A stretch of DNA of 64,000 nucleotides from Rachycentron canadum (lineage: Eukaryota; Chordata; Actinopteri; Carangiformes; Rachycentridae), in NCBI GenBank assembly GCA_038496675.1, contig CM076650.1:23722265-23786264 (forward strand), in the 5' to 3' direction. A model generated the notes under the pieces. It saw only the letters and a list, made by a program, of their open reading frames with translations. It was not told the origin of the DNA and did not search any database. The position numbers were made by a program, and so were the translations under genes. Below are positions 37,761 to 49,691 of this stretch, one piece after another. The stretch's first letter is position 1. The number at the start of each line of letters is the position of its first letter.

Positions 37761-38234
37761 TGGTTTCAGATTGACACAATTGTAATTTTCCTGTCCAGCG
37801 TCCATGTTGTTTAAATAGTAAATACGCTTTCGCTCATCGGCGTGAACATGGGCATGTTGGTCTTAAACTGAGGTCTGAAGTCAGTGGTGCATTATTTCAT
37901 TGTTATTTTAAGGGCCCATTATCAAGAGAGAGATAACATCAGGAGTGTCTATGTAGGCGGATGCACACACAAGCAGAGAGAGCTGACAACATGCTTCAGA
38001 TAAGTCACTGGAACATTAGAATCCAGCCTCAGAAGGTCAGCGCCTTCTTTTTGGTATGTTGTGTGATGCACAAACATTGCTGTGCATCTTGGATCTTGGA
38101 CATCTGTGATACATGAGTCTCTGCAGAGAAGCTACTTTCTTACTGATAAAACTGTCCAGAGATCCATAACAAACCAAATTTTTATTCACACGTTTCACGA
38201 TACAACATCAAAAATATCTTTATCTACACAAGCT

Positions 38235-38236
<2 letters not shown>

Positions 38237-38283
<47 letters not shown>

Positions 38284-38284
38284 N

Positions 38285-38340
<56 letters not shown>
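38237..38340 (+). repeat. (GT)n microsatellite with one N
   Basis: About 52 GT units with a single N at 38284, probably a repeat-length or base-call ambiguity. Confidence 0.98.
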
Positions 38341-38342
<2 letters not shown>

Positions 38343-38429
38343 TGTCTGGACTCACTGGTCAGTTACAGTATGTGATCAGCTCGCCACAAACAGAATCAGA
38401 TTCACTGATTCACACTGCACCATGTTTTA

Positions 38430-38580
38430 TAGCAATGTGCCAAGGTGCAAGCGCACCTGGCTTTTAAAGGGATTGGGTGATGGTGCTCTGATTGGTTTAC
38501 TGCTCAACCGCTTTGCCACTGCACACCACATAGACTGTGCACTGTGGATCATTAAAATAGAGCCCAAAAGTACGAGAAAT
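38430..38580. mobile_element. possible fish interspersed repeat (unclassified)
   Basis: The phrase gccaaggtgcaagcgcacc, then cttttaaagggattgggtga and ctctgattggttt, resembles a widespread fish repeat remembered with nearly the same word order. There is no ORF of note. Confidence 0.45.
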
Positions 38581-39970
38581 GTAGTCTTGAGTGCCAAATG
38601 ATGCCATGTGCTCAAGTGACATCACTTGAGGCAATTTATCAGATTTTCAGCAAAGGGATGCAGCCATAAAAGGCTTTGCACAACTTTCCTTTTACATAGA
38701 GAAAAATAGTTCCCCTTTAATACAAAAACATTGTGAAATATGTATTCTTTATCTTTTCATTATTTCAGCTTGAACACACTTCACCAGACTTGCAGCATGT
38801 CCTTAAACAGAAAGAAGGTAGCAGAAGTCAGAGGAAGCTGTTGCTGACTGATTGTTGTTTCTTTACTTTGGTTGTTAAAAAGGCTTTAAACTAGATTCTT
38901 CGGCTTCCTGCAGCACAAATGACCATAATATGTCTGTGTGGGTTTGTTTGGGTTCCTGATCAATACTAATAACTCATTACTCTACCTGCTGCAGTAATTT
39001 GTGGTCAGACGTGGCCGTGAGCAAGCAGACAGCATCACAAGACAAATGATTTCCAAGCCATAAGAATAAAAAACGAATAACACGTATTATCACAGTGTTC
39101 TGCATTGTGACATTCTACCTATTCACTAGACTAATGAATCACCGCTCTTACTCATCTGTGTGAGGAAGGTGTGACTTTATTATGTATATCAGATACAGGC
39201 CGCTGTGGGATGAACTCTTTGATATCGGGACTCCAGGTGATAATGAAAATGTTTTAATAAAACTTAAATTTGACTTTGAGTAGATTTCCCAACTAGAAGC
39301 ACATAGACACACATGGTCACGACATCACACAGAGTTGCAGACAGCAGCAGGTCCCTAAGCTCCGTCGCCAGGCTAATGGTTTGTGGCACTCTTGCCTGCT
39401 CCAATCCCTCCTCAATCACCAACTGGTGTAACTCTCCCTGCAGGTGGCTGGAAATGAGGGCAGCAGTTGATTAGAGCAGTGGAGAGGGCTGTAATAGGTA
39501 GCTGGCTGCTTGGGATAAGAATAGCTGCTCAGATGCATCTGTCGGACCACAGGTTACTGTGACTTACTGATGCTTTCATTGAATCCACAAGCACTTCAGG
39601 ACAGATTAAACATTCAGTGTTTGGCCTTGTTTACACAGCTTTACAAGTATAATAGTTCAGAAATGTATTACAGTTGTGTAGATTTTGGATCTTAAGGACA
39701 CTTAAGCAAGGGCACTAAGGAAATCAAGCCTGTGACCTTAGTATGTATTTAATTTATAATAAATAATATACAGTTGAAGCATTTTAGCTCCAAATGGATA
39801 ACAAACTGATTTTGTTTAGTTACCTCCTTCACATAGACAATAAAGAACAGTTTCAGCTTTAAGAGGAATTTCAGCTTTTTTATACATAATTCCCAACTTT
39901 ATTTATCAAAAGTAAATTGAAATAATGTTCTCATATTGAATACTAGTAGTGATGCAATATGATGTTTTGT

Positions 39971-40280
39971 GTTGATTAATTATTACTTCATTGATTAATC
40001 ATTTAGTCTACAAAAGTAATAAATGGTAAAAAAAAATTGCCTGTCAGGATTTTGTTTAGATGAGGTGGTTGCTTTTTGGACTGGAATCTAAAACTGAAAG
40101 TCTTTTAATTTATGATGTCATAAAACAGAGCAAAACAGCAAATCATCACACCTCAAGAACCAGAGAATATTTGGTATTCTGACTGAAATGATTAACTCAT
40201 TTTTCAAGTAAATGTAAATTCAATTTTCTGTTAAACATCTAATCAGTTCATCAACTAGTCGCTGACTATCTGAAGTCGAC
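39971..40280 (-). mobile_element. non-autonomous DNA-transposon-like repeat
   Basis: The left end is ttgattaattattac with cattgattaatcatttagtc; the right end has aatcagttcatcaactagtc. The interior has taaaacagagcaaaacagca and tcaagaaccagagaatattt, which is the minus orientation of the family also seen at 1-150. The ends are degenerate inverted repeats of the ATTAATCG type. Confidence 0.55.
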
Positions 40281-40836
40281 TACCACAAACATCAACTCGC
40301 ACTTGGTGTTTTACCAGTGATGCTGCTGCAGGGGTGACAGACAGTCAGTGAGTTTTTACCAAGAGATGAATTATCCCCAGAGCAAACACACCCGCTGATT
40401 AAATCTGGAAACAACACTGACTAAAGCAGCTTCATGTTAAAAATCAGTGTTTCTGACACAGGACATATGAGAGCTGCTGCTGAGGCTTGCTCACATTGTT
40501 TTTCTGAAAATTTATGATCCAGTAATTTTTCATCGAGTTAAAATATATTGTAGGAAAAAAGTAAAAAAAAAAAAACTTATTGTGAAAATATGACTTGACT
40601 ATCTGCATCAGGCATAACAACAACGCATGTGCAAAGGAGACGTGATCATTACCATGATTGAAATCAAGCATTTGGGTTAATGTAAGTACACAACTCAACA
40701 AAATATATAAAATACCTCTGGTTGTTTTCAGACATTTTAATTTTTAATGCACAAAAGTTATATATTATAACTATTATAAGCTTCTCAGGTTTCAGTTTTT
40801 TATCAATTTCTGCCCCATGACTAAATTACAAACATG

Positions 40837-40839
<3 letters not shown>

Positions 40840-40870
<31 letters not shown>
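40840..40870 (+). repeat. (CA)n microsatellite
   Basis: About 15 perfect CA units. Confidence 0.97.
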
Positions 40871-40872
<2 letters not shown>

Positions 40873-42473
40873 ACAAAGACTTCTGAGAGCTGCTCTGAAC
40901 TCAGCTTTTAATTGGCCTGGTGCTTCAGAGGTCTCTCTGCCCCTTCTCTATCAAACACATGTACACGACATACACACACGCAAACACGTAACATTAATAT
41001 TCACTGAGGCTTTTATATAATAATAATACACCCTCTTAAAGTTCCCTGAATCCGACACTGATTCAGGTACGTATGCTGAATGTTAACATGGTTGAGTACC
41101 CTTTGTTTTGTGCCTAATGACTCTGAAAGGAGAGGTGGATGGATATTTGTTTCATTGTTTCCTCCTTTATTGCAAATAAGGCTGGCAAAACTTTATTGAA
41201 AAATCCTTAATTGTAGCATTTTGGCCCCACCACAGACTAATATGGGTTAAAGGTCCCTATTTAGACTTGAAAACATAATCGCAGTTCCCTCACGACTCTG
41301 ATGTGGGATAATATCCAAAGCATCTACAAGTTTGAGTGCAAGTGGAAAAGAATAAGGGTATGTTTTAGATGTGTATACAAATTGTCAGTAGAGGAAAGAA
41401 GTCATTGCATTAAGTATGCTGAAATAAATAAAAGGTTTTAGGCAGTGACATCTGTTATGGTCATAAGAAAGGAAGCCATTGTTTCCCCAGATGATGGACC
41501 ATACAGACGTAAAGACCTGAACACTGAAGATGATGATTGATGCTTGACAGAATGTGTCTTAGTCAACTAAAACAATTCGTTCACTGGTATTTGAAGAAGT
41601 TTGTGTTTGAGATCTGCTTTGTGTTATTGCATCCTGTTTGATATACAGTTCACTGGCATTTGGATGCATTTGGACCGTCTGCCAGTTACATAACTCATGT
41701 CACTTAGTCAGCATCAGATTTGTCTTAAACATGAGAACAAACAAAGGTATGTCCTGAGTGTTGCTGTATCATCAGTTATTTGCAACATACAATGAATTTA
41801 CAAAGCTATAAGTAACAGGTCAGTTTCTTGACAACATGCAGAACTTATGGTTATTATTTTACCTCTTAAAATGTCTTTGTGGAGTTTTTGCTTCTCAAAC
41901 GTGCATTGGTTAAATAGTATCATAGTTTAAGACTGAGAAATGGCTGTGTGGACAACATAATCTTGACAGGAGGTGCGTGCTGGCAGGATGGGAAGGTGAC
42001 GTGTCAGCTCTCCCTCTGCTCCATCCAACGTGCTGTGAACTGACTCAGCCCAGACACACTGGCCCCAGCAGGACTTCACTTTCACTGGGGAAATAACTAC
42101 TGGCTGTATTTTCTCAGCCAAATTTGAAGTATACTTTCTTGATGTCTTAGGAAGATTACTGTAATTTAGGGAAAATGGTTGTCCTCTTCCACGACTGGTT
42201 CACATGGCTGGTTTTGGATCTTTGGAGTTGGAATCTGTTGGGTTTTGAGCTTCCTCTTTTGCACCTTGCTGTCAGAACGCACCGACACATTATTTTGATA
42301 TACTCTACAAATCAGTTTATTGCATTGTGAAACAGGTGATGAACACTGAAAAAAAGATCATTGTTAGTTTCCATGTGAACACTTAGCCATCATTTCATAG
42401 ATCTGTTTTGCACCACTTATCCATTTCTGGGTCATAGTGGTAGTAAGCTACAGTAGGGCCTGTACATTTGTCA

Positions 42474-42740
42474 ACTGAACTATGTCCTTCTTTGGGATAC
42501 TGGGGTGTTGCCATACCAGGCAGCAAATGTAATCTCTTCTGCACCTGCCCTGTGGACTTCTGTCAGTTGGCCAGTTGGGAGTTCCTTGAATACCTTGGGG
42601 AGGGATCTTGGAGACATCCCTATCAGGTGTCTGAAATAGCCCAGCTGACTGCTTGACATGACAAGCAGTTCTACCACTACTACTTCCTGCATGTCAAAAC
42701 TCCTCATTCCACTTCCAAAGATGACATCAACCATCCTGCA
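42474..42740 (-). mobile_element. LINE ORF relic (C-terminal end)
   Basis: On the minus strand this encodes a stretch with FRHLIGMSPRSLPKVFKELP followed by TGQLTEVHRAGAEEITF. It resembles the FGHL-x-RMP-x-GRLP block and the following Arg-rich segment near the C-terminus of a common fish LINE polyprotein. On the + strand the phrases gggatactggggtgttgcca and ctcttctgcacctgccctgt match the same repeat. The Arg-rich part is eroded, so the copy is old. I cannot assign the clade with confidence. Confidence 0.6.
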
Positions 42741-45700
42741 AACAAAACCTGTACTGAACGTCTCTCTCTGTTATCTCATTCCTTCAGTTATTACCTTAAG
42801 ACTCATGATAGTAGTTGAGGACTGAAATGAATGTTGCATAGATGATTCATAGAGGTAATGAATAAATTATATTTTTGCCCAACAAGACCAACTCCTGAAT
42901 TCACTCACCAACTGATTTTTCATTTTATCTCCTTGAATGTGCAGTGGCAGATCTGCCTGTCAGTCTATCACTACTGGTAGTGTGCAGCTGAAGACTCTTT
43001 CTCTTGACCTAAAGCCAGACCGACTAACACATTATCATCACTGACGTCATACCGTTGGCTTTCATTTTCTGCCTGTGTGAGAGAGTGAGACCTACATGAT
43101 GTGCTCATCTAACACACATTGTACACTAATTGGCTTTTCAAAACCCCAGCCTTCCCGAAAGAGGCCATTGTTCAGTCCTTGCATCTGTTTGTTCCTGTGT
43201 TTGTGACTGCCCCTGTGCTGGGAGTGTTTTACATTGACCAAATACTGGTGACAGCTTTGAGACCTGTTGCCTACGCTCTATGATATGTTGTGTTGTATGT
43301 TCTCAACTGCAAGGATCAGTGAGTGATTCATGTGTTGTAACATATGTTGAACTTTTTGTGCACCGTGTCACTGACAGGACTGCATCCTATAGCAGCCATT
43401 AAGGACCCTAAAATAACACAAATTTGACTGTACACCCGCATAATATAATAATATAATGCTTTTAAATGGTTTATTACAGGATGTGTTTGTTTTCCCCTTT
43501 TTGTTGAGGAAAAGGAACCCGACCAATGTTAGAGGGTAAGTACCACTCTATGGTACAGTGTCGGTCAGTTGACTTTCTGGTGCTGAGGTGTGGTTTTTGT
43601 TCATCTAGGGGTGGGGGGGGGCTGACATTGGGTGGGAGCTGGGTGCACCACAGACCGGTTGCTTGTCTTATCACAGCGTTTTTTGTGTGTTGACAACTCT
43701 AAACAGTTTTTGCCACGCATTGTGTGGCATTTATATATTTTATTGTCCAACATGTATTAAACTAAACAAATGTATCCCATTTCTCTCCTGATCATAGCAA
43801 TCATCTCCCTATCATGTTGGGGGCTTTAGGACAGATTTTCTCCTTCAGTGTGATTCTGAGACTTTGCTCATTATTTATGACAGATGAAGTCCAGCTGGAC
43901 TCGAAATTGCTGTTCATTTCTTCATGACTGTTACAGAAGATAAATAAATCCTTCAGCTACACTGAGGCTCGGCATGATTTAGTTCAGTCACCAGAATAAA
44001 TTTCCAGTGGTTGTCATGTGGTTAAAGTAGTGCCGATTTTGAGGGAATCGTGACTGAAACTGTCCAGTGACTGAGTTCCCTGTTTGTCCATGTGACTGCA
44101 TGTCAGCTCTTGTTTTACCTGTAATAAGTCTGTGTGAACTACAAATAGACAAATACTGCATCAGTGTCTTTTTTGTGGTCTAGACCAACAGCATCAAACT
44201 CTAGATGTGAGCACAGCCTTAGTTTTATTTTCACTCTTCTTATTTTAGGGTTTAGGTTTGATAGGATTTGATCAAATCCATGTTCAGTATTGAATCTGGT
44301 TACAAATCCTTTTGAATCCTTCATTAAATCTAATGAGGTTTAGTTTTCATTATGGGAAAGTAACTAAAGTTCGAAATAACTAAAACTCTGATATTCAATT
44401 TAGATCTCTAATCCCATTTTGTTTGCTCAGAAGGCAATAGCACCACTCTTTCAAGTCATAGCCTAATTAATGTTGACAACCTTCAGCTATAATGTGAAAA
44501 TCTTATAGAAGAGAGATAGAAAATGTTGATTAAATATGTATCTGACATTGAAACGAGTGAAGGTTACTTAAACACCTTATTTTTCACAAGCTAAATGCTT
44601 CAAATTCCAAACACACAAAAGTCAGACTGTGATCCCCACACCCATCCTTTTTTATAAAGACACACCCACGGTTGTGGAATGGTGTTTACAGAATGACGCT
44701 CCTTTTCCCTCACATACGATCTTTGGACAGCACCAGCCTTCAGAGCACAAATGAATCATTTAGCCATTAAGGAATTAACATTAATTAGCCTCAGCGCAGC
44801 TGCTTAGCATTTTAACTGGGAGAAGTGATGGTCAGTGAGAAGCTTCCTCATTTTACCTTAAGTCTTTGCTGGTACAAAAAATAGAAGGATGGATTAGTTT
44901 GAAATGATTAACATGGCAGTTGTAACCTATAACTCAGATAAAGAAAACACAGAACAAAGATATGAGCATCCGATGAGAATTTTCTTGGCTGTAATGATCC
45001 CACAGTGAGAGGATACAAGGCTTTGAAACACTTCCTATAATCTTTCTACTCCCTCTATTTTTTCCTGAGTAGTTTCTCTGTTCCTTTAGTAGACCTCACA
45101 TCTAAACAAGCGGTGGTGATTGAGAGGACAGATGTTGACTATGCTCATTTCCTGTCTTGGTAGCTGCTGCTGTCAGTCGTCCAAGTCAATGCCCTTTGGG
45201 GTTTCTTTTTTTTTTTTGTTCATTGTTGCAATTTGAGAATACAGCCTCTTTTACCTGAACAGATGAAAGACTTGCATTTCATTCAGCAGTTATTAGACCC
45301 ATTCAAAATGAATCTTCACTGTGAGTAATGAGAAATTAAACGTCCTATTTTACCTGTAAAAATGACTTGCTGTATCAGAGCTTGAAATGTTGCTGGACTC
45401 TCTAACTTGTGCTTGCTGTCACAACAGTCTGCCTTTTTTTGTTGTCTAAAATGCAGCGTGATGTGTGCGATAGCCACAGAGGCTGCACCTCACAGCTGTA
45501 ACAGTGTGTATTGTAATTGCATCCTGAATGCTTACAGTGCTTTGAAAAGGTCGCCTGTTCTCAAGAAGTGACACGATGATGAATGGCAACAGAGGAAGAA
45601 CAGAACACACCTTAAAGAGGAGTTTGTTTCTTGTGGCCTTGATGGATATAATTGAAGTGTTTTACTGGGGTGGTGTGAGGGAAGGTGGAGGAGAGACTTA

Positions 45701-47404
45701 ATCCCCACAGGAGGCTGGAGCTCCCCCTCCAGGCCATGGTGGTTAATGTTGAGACAAGTCAAGTTTTACACAAGTGAATGCCTTACCTAAACCTAATTCT
45801 AACCCTAAACCTAAAACCAGGCCTTAACCCTCAAACAGCCCTGTGAAGGTGTGTCAGAAAGGCAACACCACACAACTCTGATTTGTATATTTAAACGGAC
45901 TCTCCTTAGGTGCCTTCCTCATACATATGAATCTGTTATAACCTCTTTGGGATTTAATGAGCCTGACTGTCATGAATGTAAATGAACAGATTTGCTTAAG
46001 CATCTAAAACAATATCTACACGCATCCACACTTGTCCCACCTGCCTGTTTCCTCCTCTTTCATATAATTCAGCACATTTCCTCCAGCGTTATACCTCCCC
46101 ACCACCCTCTCTCCGACAGCAGCTCTGATTTCAGGCAATATACCTCCATCAGTGCAGGTCCCTCACTAACACCATTATGCCATTCAGATACCACTTGATA
46201 TCATCGGGATGAGCACTGCACCTCTTGGCATTCAGCCGCTCTCATCTGATTATAGCCAAATTGAATCAGTCTGCGATGCTCTGCTATCACGCTGCAATTC
46301 AAACTCATCCAGATGCGGGAAGCTGAGATGTGGCATCTCTGATCGAGGTTCTGCTCAGTTCAACCTCTGCAGGATGTGTGATGTGACGAACAATGAGCAA
46401 GTGATCATTTCATTCTGCAAATCAGGACAACAAGTCCTGATTAACAATTAGGATTACAGAGTTTAGCGTCATGTGGTTCATGATAACACACTATTTAAAT
46501 GACACACAGCTGTAGCATTTGAAGCAGCAAAGGTCATTAATTACTGTATCGATCCAAGATGAATGTACACCCAACATTCATTCAGTCAAAACTTTATTTA
46601 TATGGAAGACAAAGGACGCCTTGAAACAGAAGGGGAAAATCATGTGTCCAGCAGCTCATTAGTTGTGATGATAATAGTTAATTATAATAACGATACTATT
46701 GATGATAATGCATAATAATAATTGAATTATCCCGGCTCATGAGCCACCTTCTTTGGTGGAGGTGTTAGTGTCTGCTGACAGTGGGGCTCTCCAATAATCA
46801 ACAATTGTAAAAACAAAACAGTAACTGTACATTGTTTTTTTTTTGTTGTTGTTGTTGTTTACAACATAAAAGCAATATATTAAAACTTTAACTTCATCAC
46901 AGATCTGCTGCTTTCAGTTTCTCTGCTGTACTAGAAATCCTCTTTTTATTCACAAGTTATTTTCAGTCACTTCAACTTGGTTTTATCAAGCCTAATTAAG
47001 TGAATTGTGAGCTTGTATATGTAAATATCATTGACAGGAGTTTAAAATGGGAGGCAACCTGTGCTACAATATGATGATATGATGATAATATATCTATATA
47101 ATTAAAGAGAGATGTTTTGTCCTGAGAAGAAGATCAGGATGTTCATCCACCTCTAACACTCTCAAAATTTGTCTTGTGATTCCTCCTTAGTTCCAGTCGT
47201 GTTAAGTGTTGTCAGAAGTTGCAGTTCGAATGTGGCTTCTCCTGTGATTCAAAGCCATTTGACAGGAGGCAGGCTGTTTGGTAAAAGGCATGTTAGTTTT
47301 GTAACAGAAGGGACTTGATGAGTGTGATAATGATTCAGAATGGTCTAACCGGGTGCTTTTCTGTTGCATAACTAGTTGACACCTCTTAGTCCCTTCCATC
47401 CATA

Positions 47405-47417
47405 TACACACACACAG

Positions 47418-47498
<81 letters not shown>
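47405..47498 (+). repeat. (CA)n microsatellite
   Basis: About 45 CA units with a GATA interruption near 47417-47420. Confidence 0.97.
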
Positions 47499-47499
<1 letters not shown>

Positions 47500-47593
47500 T
47501 TTTCTTAATGGACTGGAGAAGCACAACCAATGCACCAATGCACGTATCCTTTGTTTTCTGCTTTTACACCTGTAAAGCTTCTTGAGCACCTTG

Positions 47594-47597
<4 letters not shown>

Positions 47598-47636
<39 letters not shown>
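47598..47636 (+). repeat. (AC)n microsatellite
   Basis: About 19 perfect AC units, 100 nt after the array at 47405-47498. Confidence 0.97.
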
Positions 47637-47639
<3 letters not shown>

Positions 47640-48305
47640 TACAGGCACGAGCATCACGCATGACTTCACTCTAACAAAATCACCCAGGCTGGTGAAGAAT
47701 GATCTGAAGTGAGCAACAGGTGGCGTAGAAAACACTTTGACAGCAGTAAAGCAGCAGCAGCACCATCATTCTGTGTTTTTTAGTTTGTTTATCTGTAGAA
47801 TATCTGCTGCTGTTTCACTGTGATTCTGCTGTGAAACTTAGAAAACGGCTTCATACTAGGTTTGCAGTGGAGGAACATTTCCTGGTATTTTCTACTCTTC
47901 CTTCTACCAACATCTTGTTTAAAGTTCACACTCAGAAGTGTAAAACTTTGAAAAAGCCTCCTTCTTTACCCGCACATGAAACATTGCTTTTGTGACATTT
48001 GTGTGTCTCCAAATTAAGACCAACAATCATCCCTGCCCTTGGATGCCTACAAGTCTTTTAAAGGTTCGACATCTTGTACAGCAGAATGTCTTTGTCTGAG
48101 TCAATGCAATCATCGAAGCTTACAACCAAAATGTCTCAGGTTGTTAGTCACTTCTTTACTAATTCAGAGCCTTATTTCTGGGCTGCTCAGAGTTGAATGT
48201 GCAAACCATAGCTCTCTCCATACTCCATACGTACAGTGGTATAATTCTGTATTATAAAATAAATACACATAATAGCCATAATGTACAACAATATAGTTAT
48301 GTTAG

Positions 48306-48478
48306 AGGTGGCACAGTGATGCAGTGGTTAGCGTTGTCACATCACAGCAAGAAGCTTCTGGGTTTGGTGGCTGTGCCTGCTCAAGCTTCCTCCCACAGTC
48401 CAACCACATGAACGTTAGTTGGTGACTCCAAAAAACTTGCCCACACACACGGATAAGTGGTATAGATAATGGATGTCA
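48306..48478 (+). mobile_element. SINE-like fish repeat, internally deleted copy
   Basis: Starts ggtggcacagtgatgcagtg, runs through gttgtcacatcacagcaaga and cttcctcccacagtcc to ttggtgactcc, then jumps to ggataagtggtatagataat. The middle of the family (present at 56133-56398) is missing. Same family as 36893-37024 in the opposite orientation. Confidence 0.65.
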
Positions 48479-49532
48479 CATACCCCCTTCCCCATCTCAC
48501 CACAACAAAACAAACAAAAACCCTGTGTTAATGTTCTATGTCACCATTTAACTGTATTGAGATATTAAGGGTCCCCTATTTTTACTTTTCATGGTTGGTC
48601 AACTTCAACATGGTTGAAGTTAACATTGAAGAGATGAACTTTTGGTTTCAGGTGGATATATTTAATTTTTGCAGGAGGAAAATTGTTTGTATTTTGTGTT
48701 TCTACATTTTTCTAATGTCAGCTCTCTCCTCTGCAGTTTACTCTCTCCTCTGTTTGGCATTTCCTTCAAATTTCAGATGTCTTTAACAAGAAAAACATCT
48801 TTGCCACTTACCCCGCATGTAGGTCAGCACGACATGTCAAGCTGTTTCCTTCTACTTCACTGACGATTAACGTCATGCTGCAGCTTTCACCTTTAAAATG
48901 TATAAATAATGTGATTGTCGAGTATAACAAATCCAAACAGTACTGTGTAAATTGTAGATGAGATGTAGAAGCCCTAGTTAAAGTACAACCCATGATCATT
49001 ACACATTACACGCCCCATGTTGCATTGTGCTCAGAGACAGTTGCTTCTGGTTGTAAGCCAAAGAAATGTCTTGAATTAGGGTAAAGAGCAGTAAGCCCTA
49101 CCATCCTGACTCTGTGTCCTCACTTGCTCTCTCTTATGAGGGCTTGTGACGCATGCAACATAAAATCTGTGAAGAAAACCAGCAGGATGATTCCCCCTTG
49201 TGACTATCCAGCCTAGTTTCTCATACATGTACGTCTTCATCTGTACTTCCATGCGCCTCTCCCTCCCAAGGGCATGGTTTGCTGAAGGATGCATTCATTT
49301 AAAGTGTACCAATACCAGCAGTTACAGCTTTATTTAACACGATTCATCTACTCTTCTCTTAGTATCTCTAGGGATTTGCAGACATGATAAGTGGTGAACG
49401 TGTAAATGTGTTGCGTGTTTATATGGAACCTCATTTGCTGTAAAGAATCTTCTGACGCTTTGTATTTATTTGTGATGCTCATCAAGATGTGAATTTCAGA
49501 AATGTTTTCCTCTCTTGCTTCCTGTTTTTTAG

Positions 49533-49691
49533 GCACGTTACAAGCAGAGTCTGGACCCAACAGTGGACGAGGTGAAGAAGCTGTGCACGTCGCTGAGACG
49601 CAACGCCAAAGAGGAACGAGTCCTCTTCCACTACAATGGCCACGGGGTGCCACGGCCCACGGTCAACGGGGAGATCTGGGTCTTCAATAAG
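49533..49691 (+). CDS. rptor: raptor coding exon 4 (RNC domain, caspase-like His)
   Basis: This 159-nt exon gives exactly 53 codons, from ARYKQSLDPTVDEVKKLC to GEIWVFNK. It carries HYNGHGVPRPT, where the His of NGHG aligns with the catalytic His of caspases in the published view that the raptor N-terminus has a caspase-like fold; it would be about residue 153 in mammalian numbering. No protease activity is established for raptor. The acceptor is cctgttttttag and the donor AAG|gtgcca is rather weak. Both flanking introns are phase 0, so the exon could be skipped in frame. The only difference I note from remembered human raptor is Ile for Val in GEIWVF. Confidence 0.98.

Larger units (their letters stand above)
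12482..49532 (+). other. rptor: rptor intron 3 (37 kb)
   Basis: A 37,051-nt phase-0 intron from gtgagt to cctgttttttag. It contains most of the microsatellites and transposon relics of the window, plus an assembly gap at 29184-29582. The named repeats are listed separately. I see nothing recognisable in 12482-15711, 16017-19690, 19850-23260, 23401-24530, 24562-29117, 29611-30230, 30461-32509, 34738-36892, 37761-38236, 40281-40839, 40871-42473, 42741-47404, 47637-48305 and 48479-49532, apart from candidate conserved blocks noted under findings. No nested gene on either strand has a recognisable protein domain. Confidence 0.9.
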
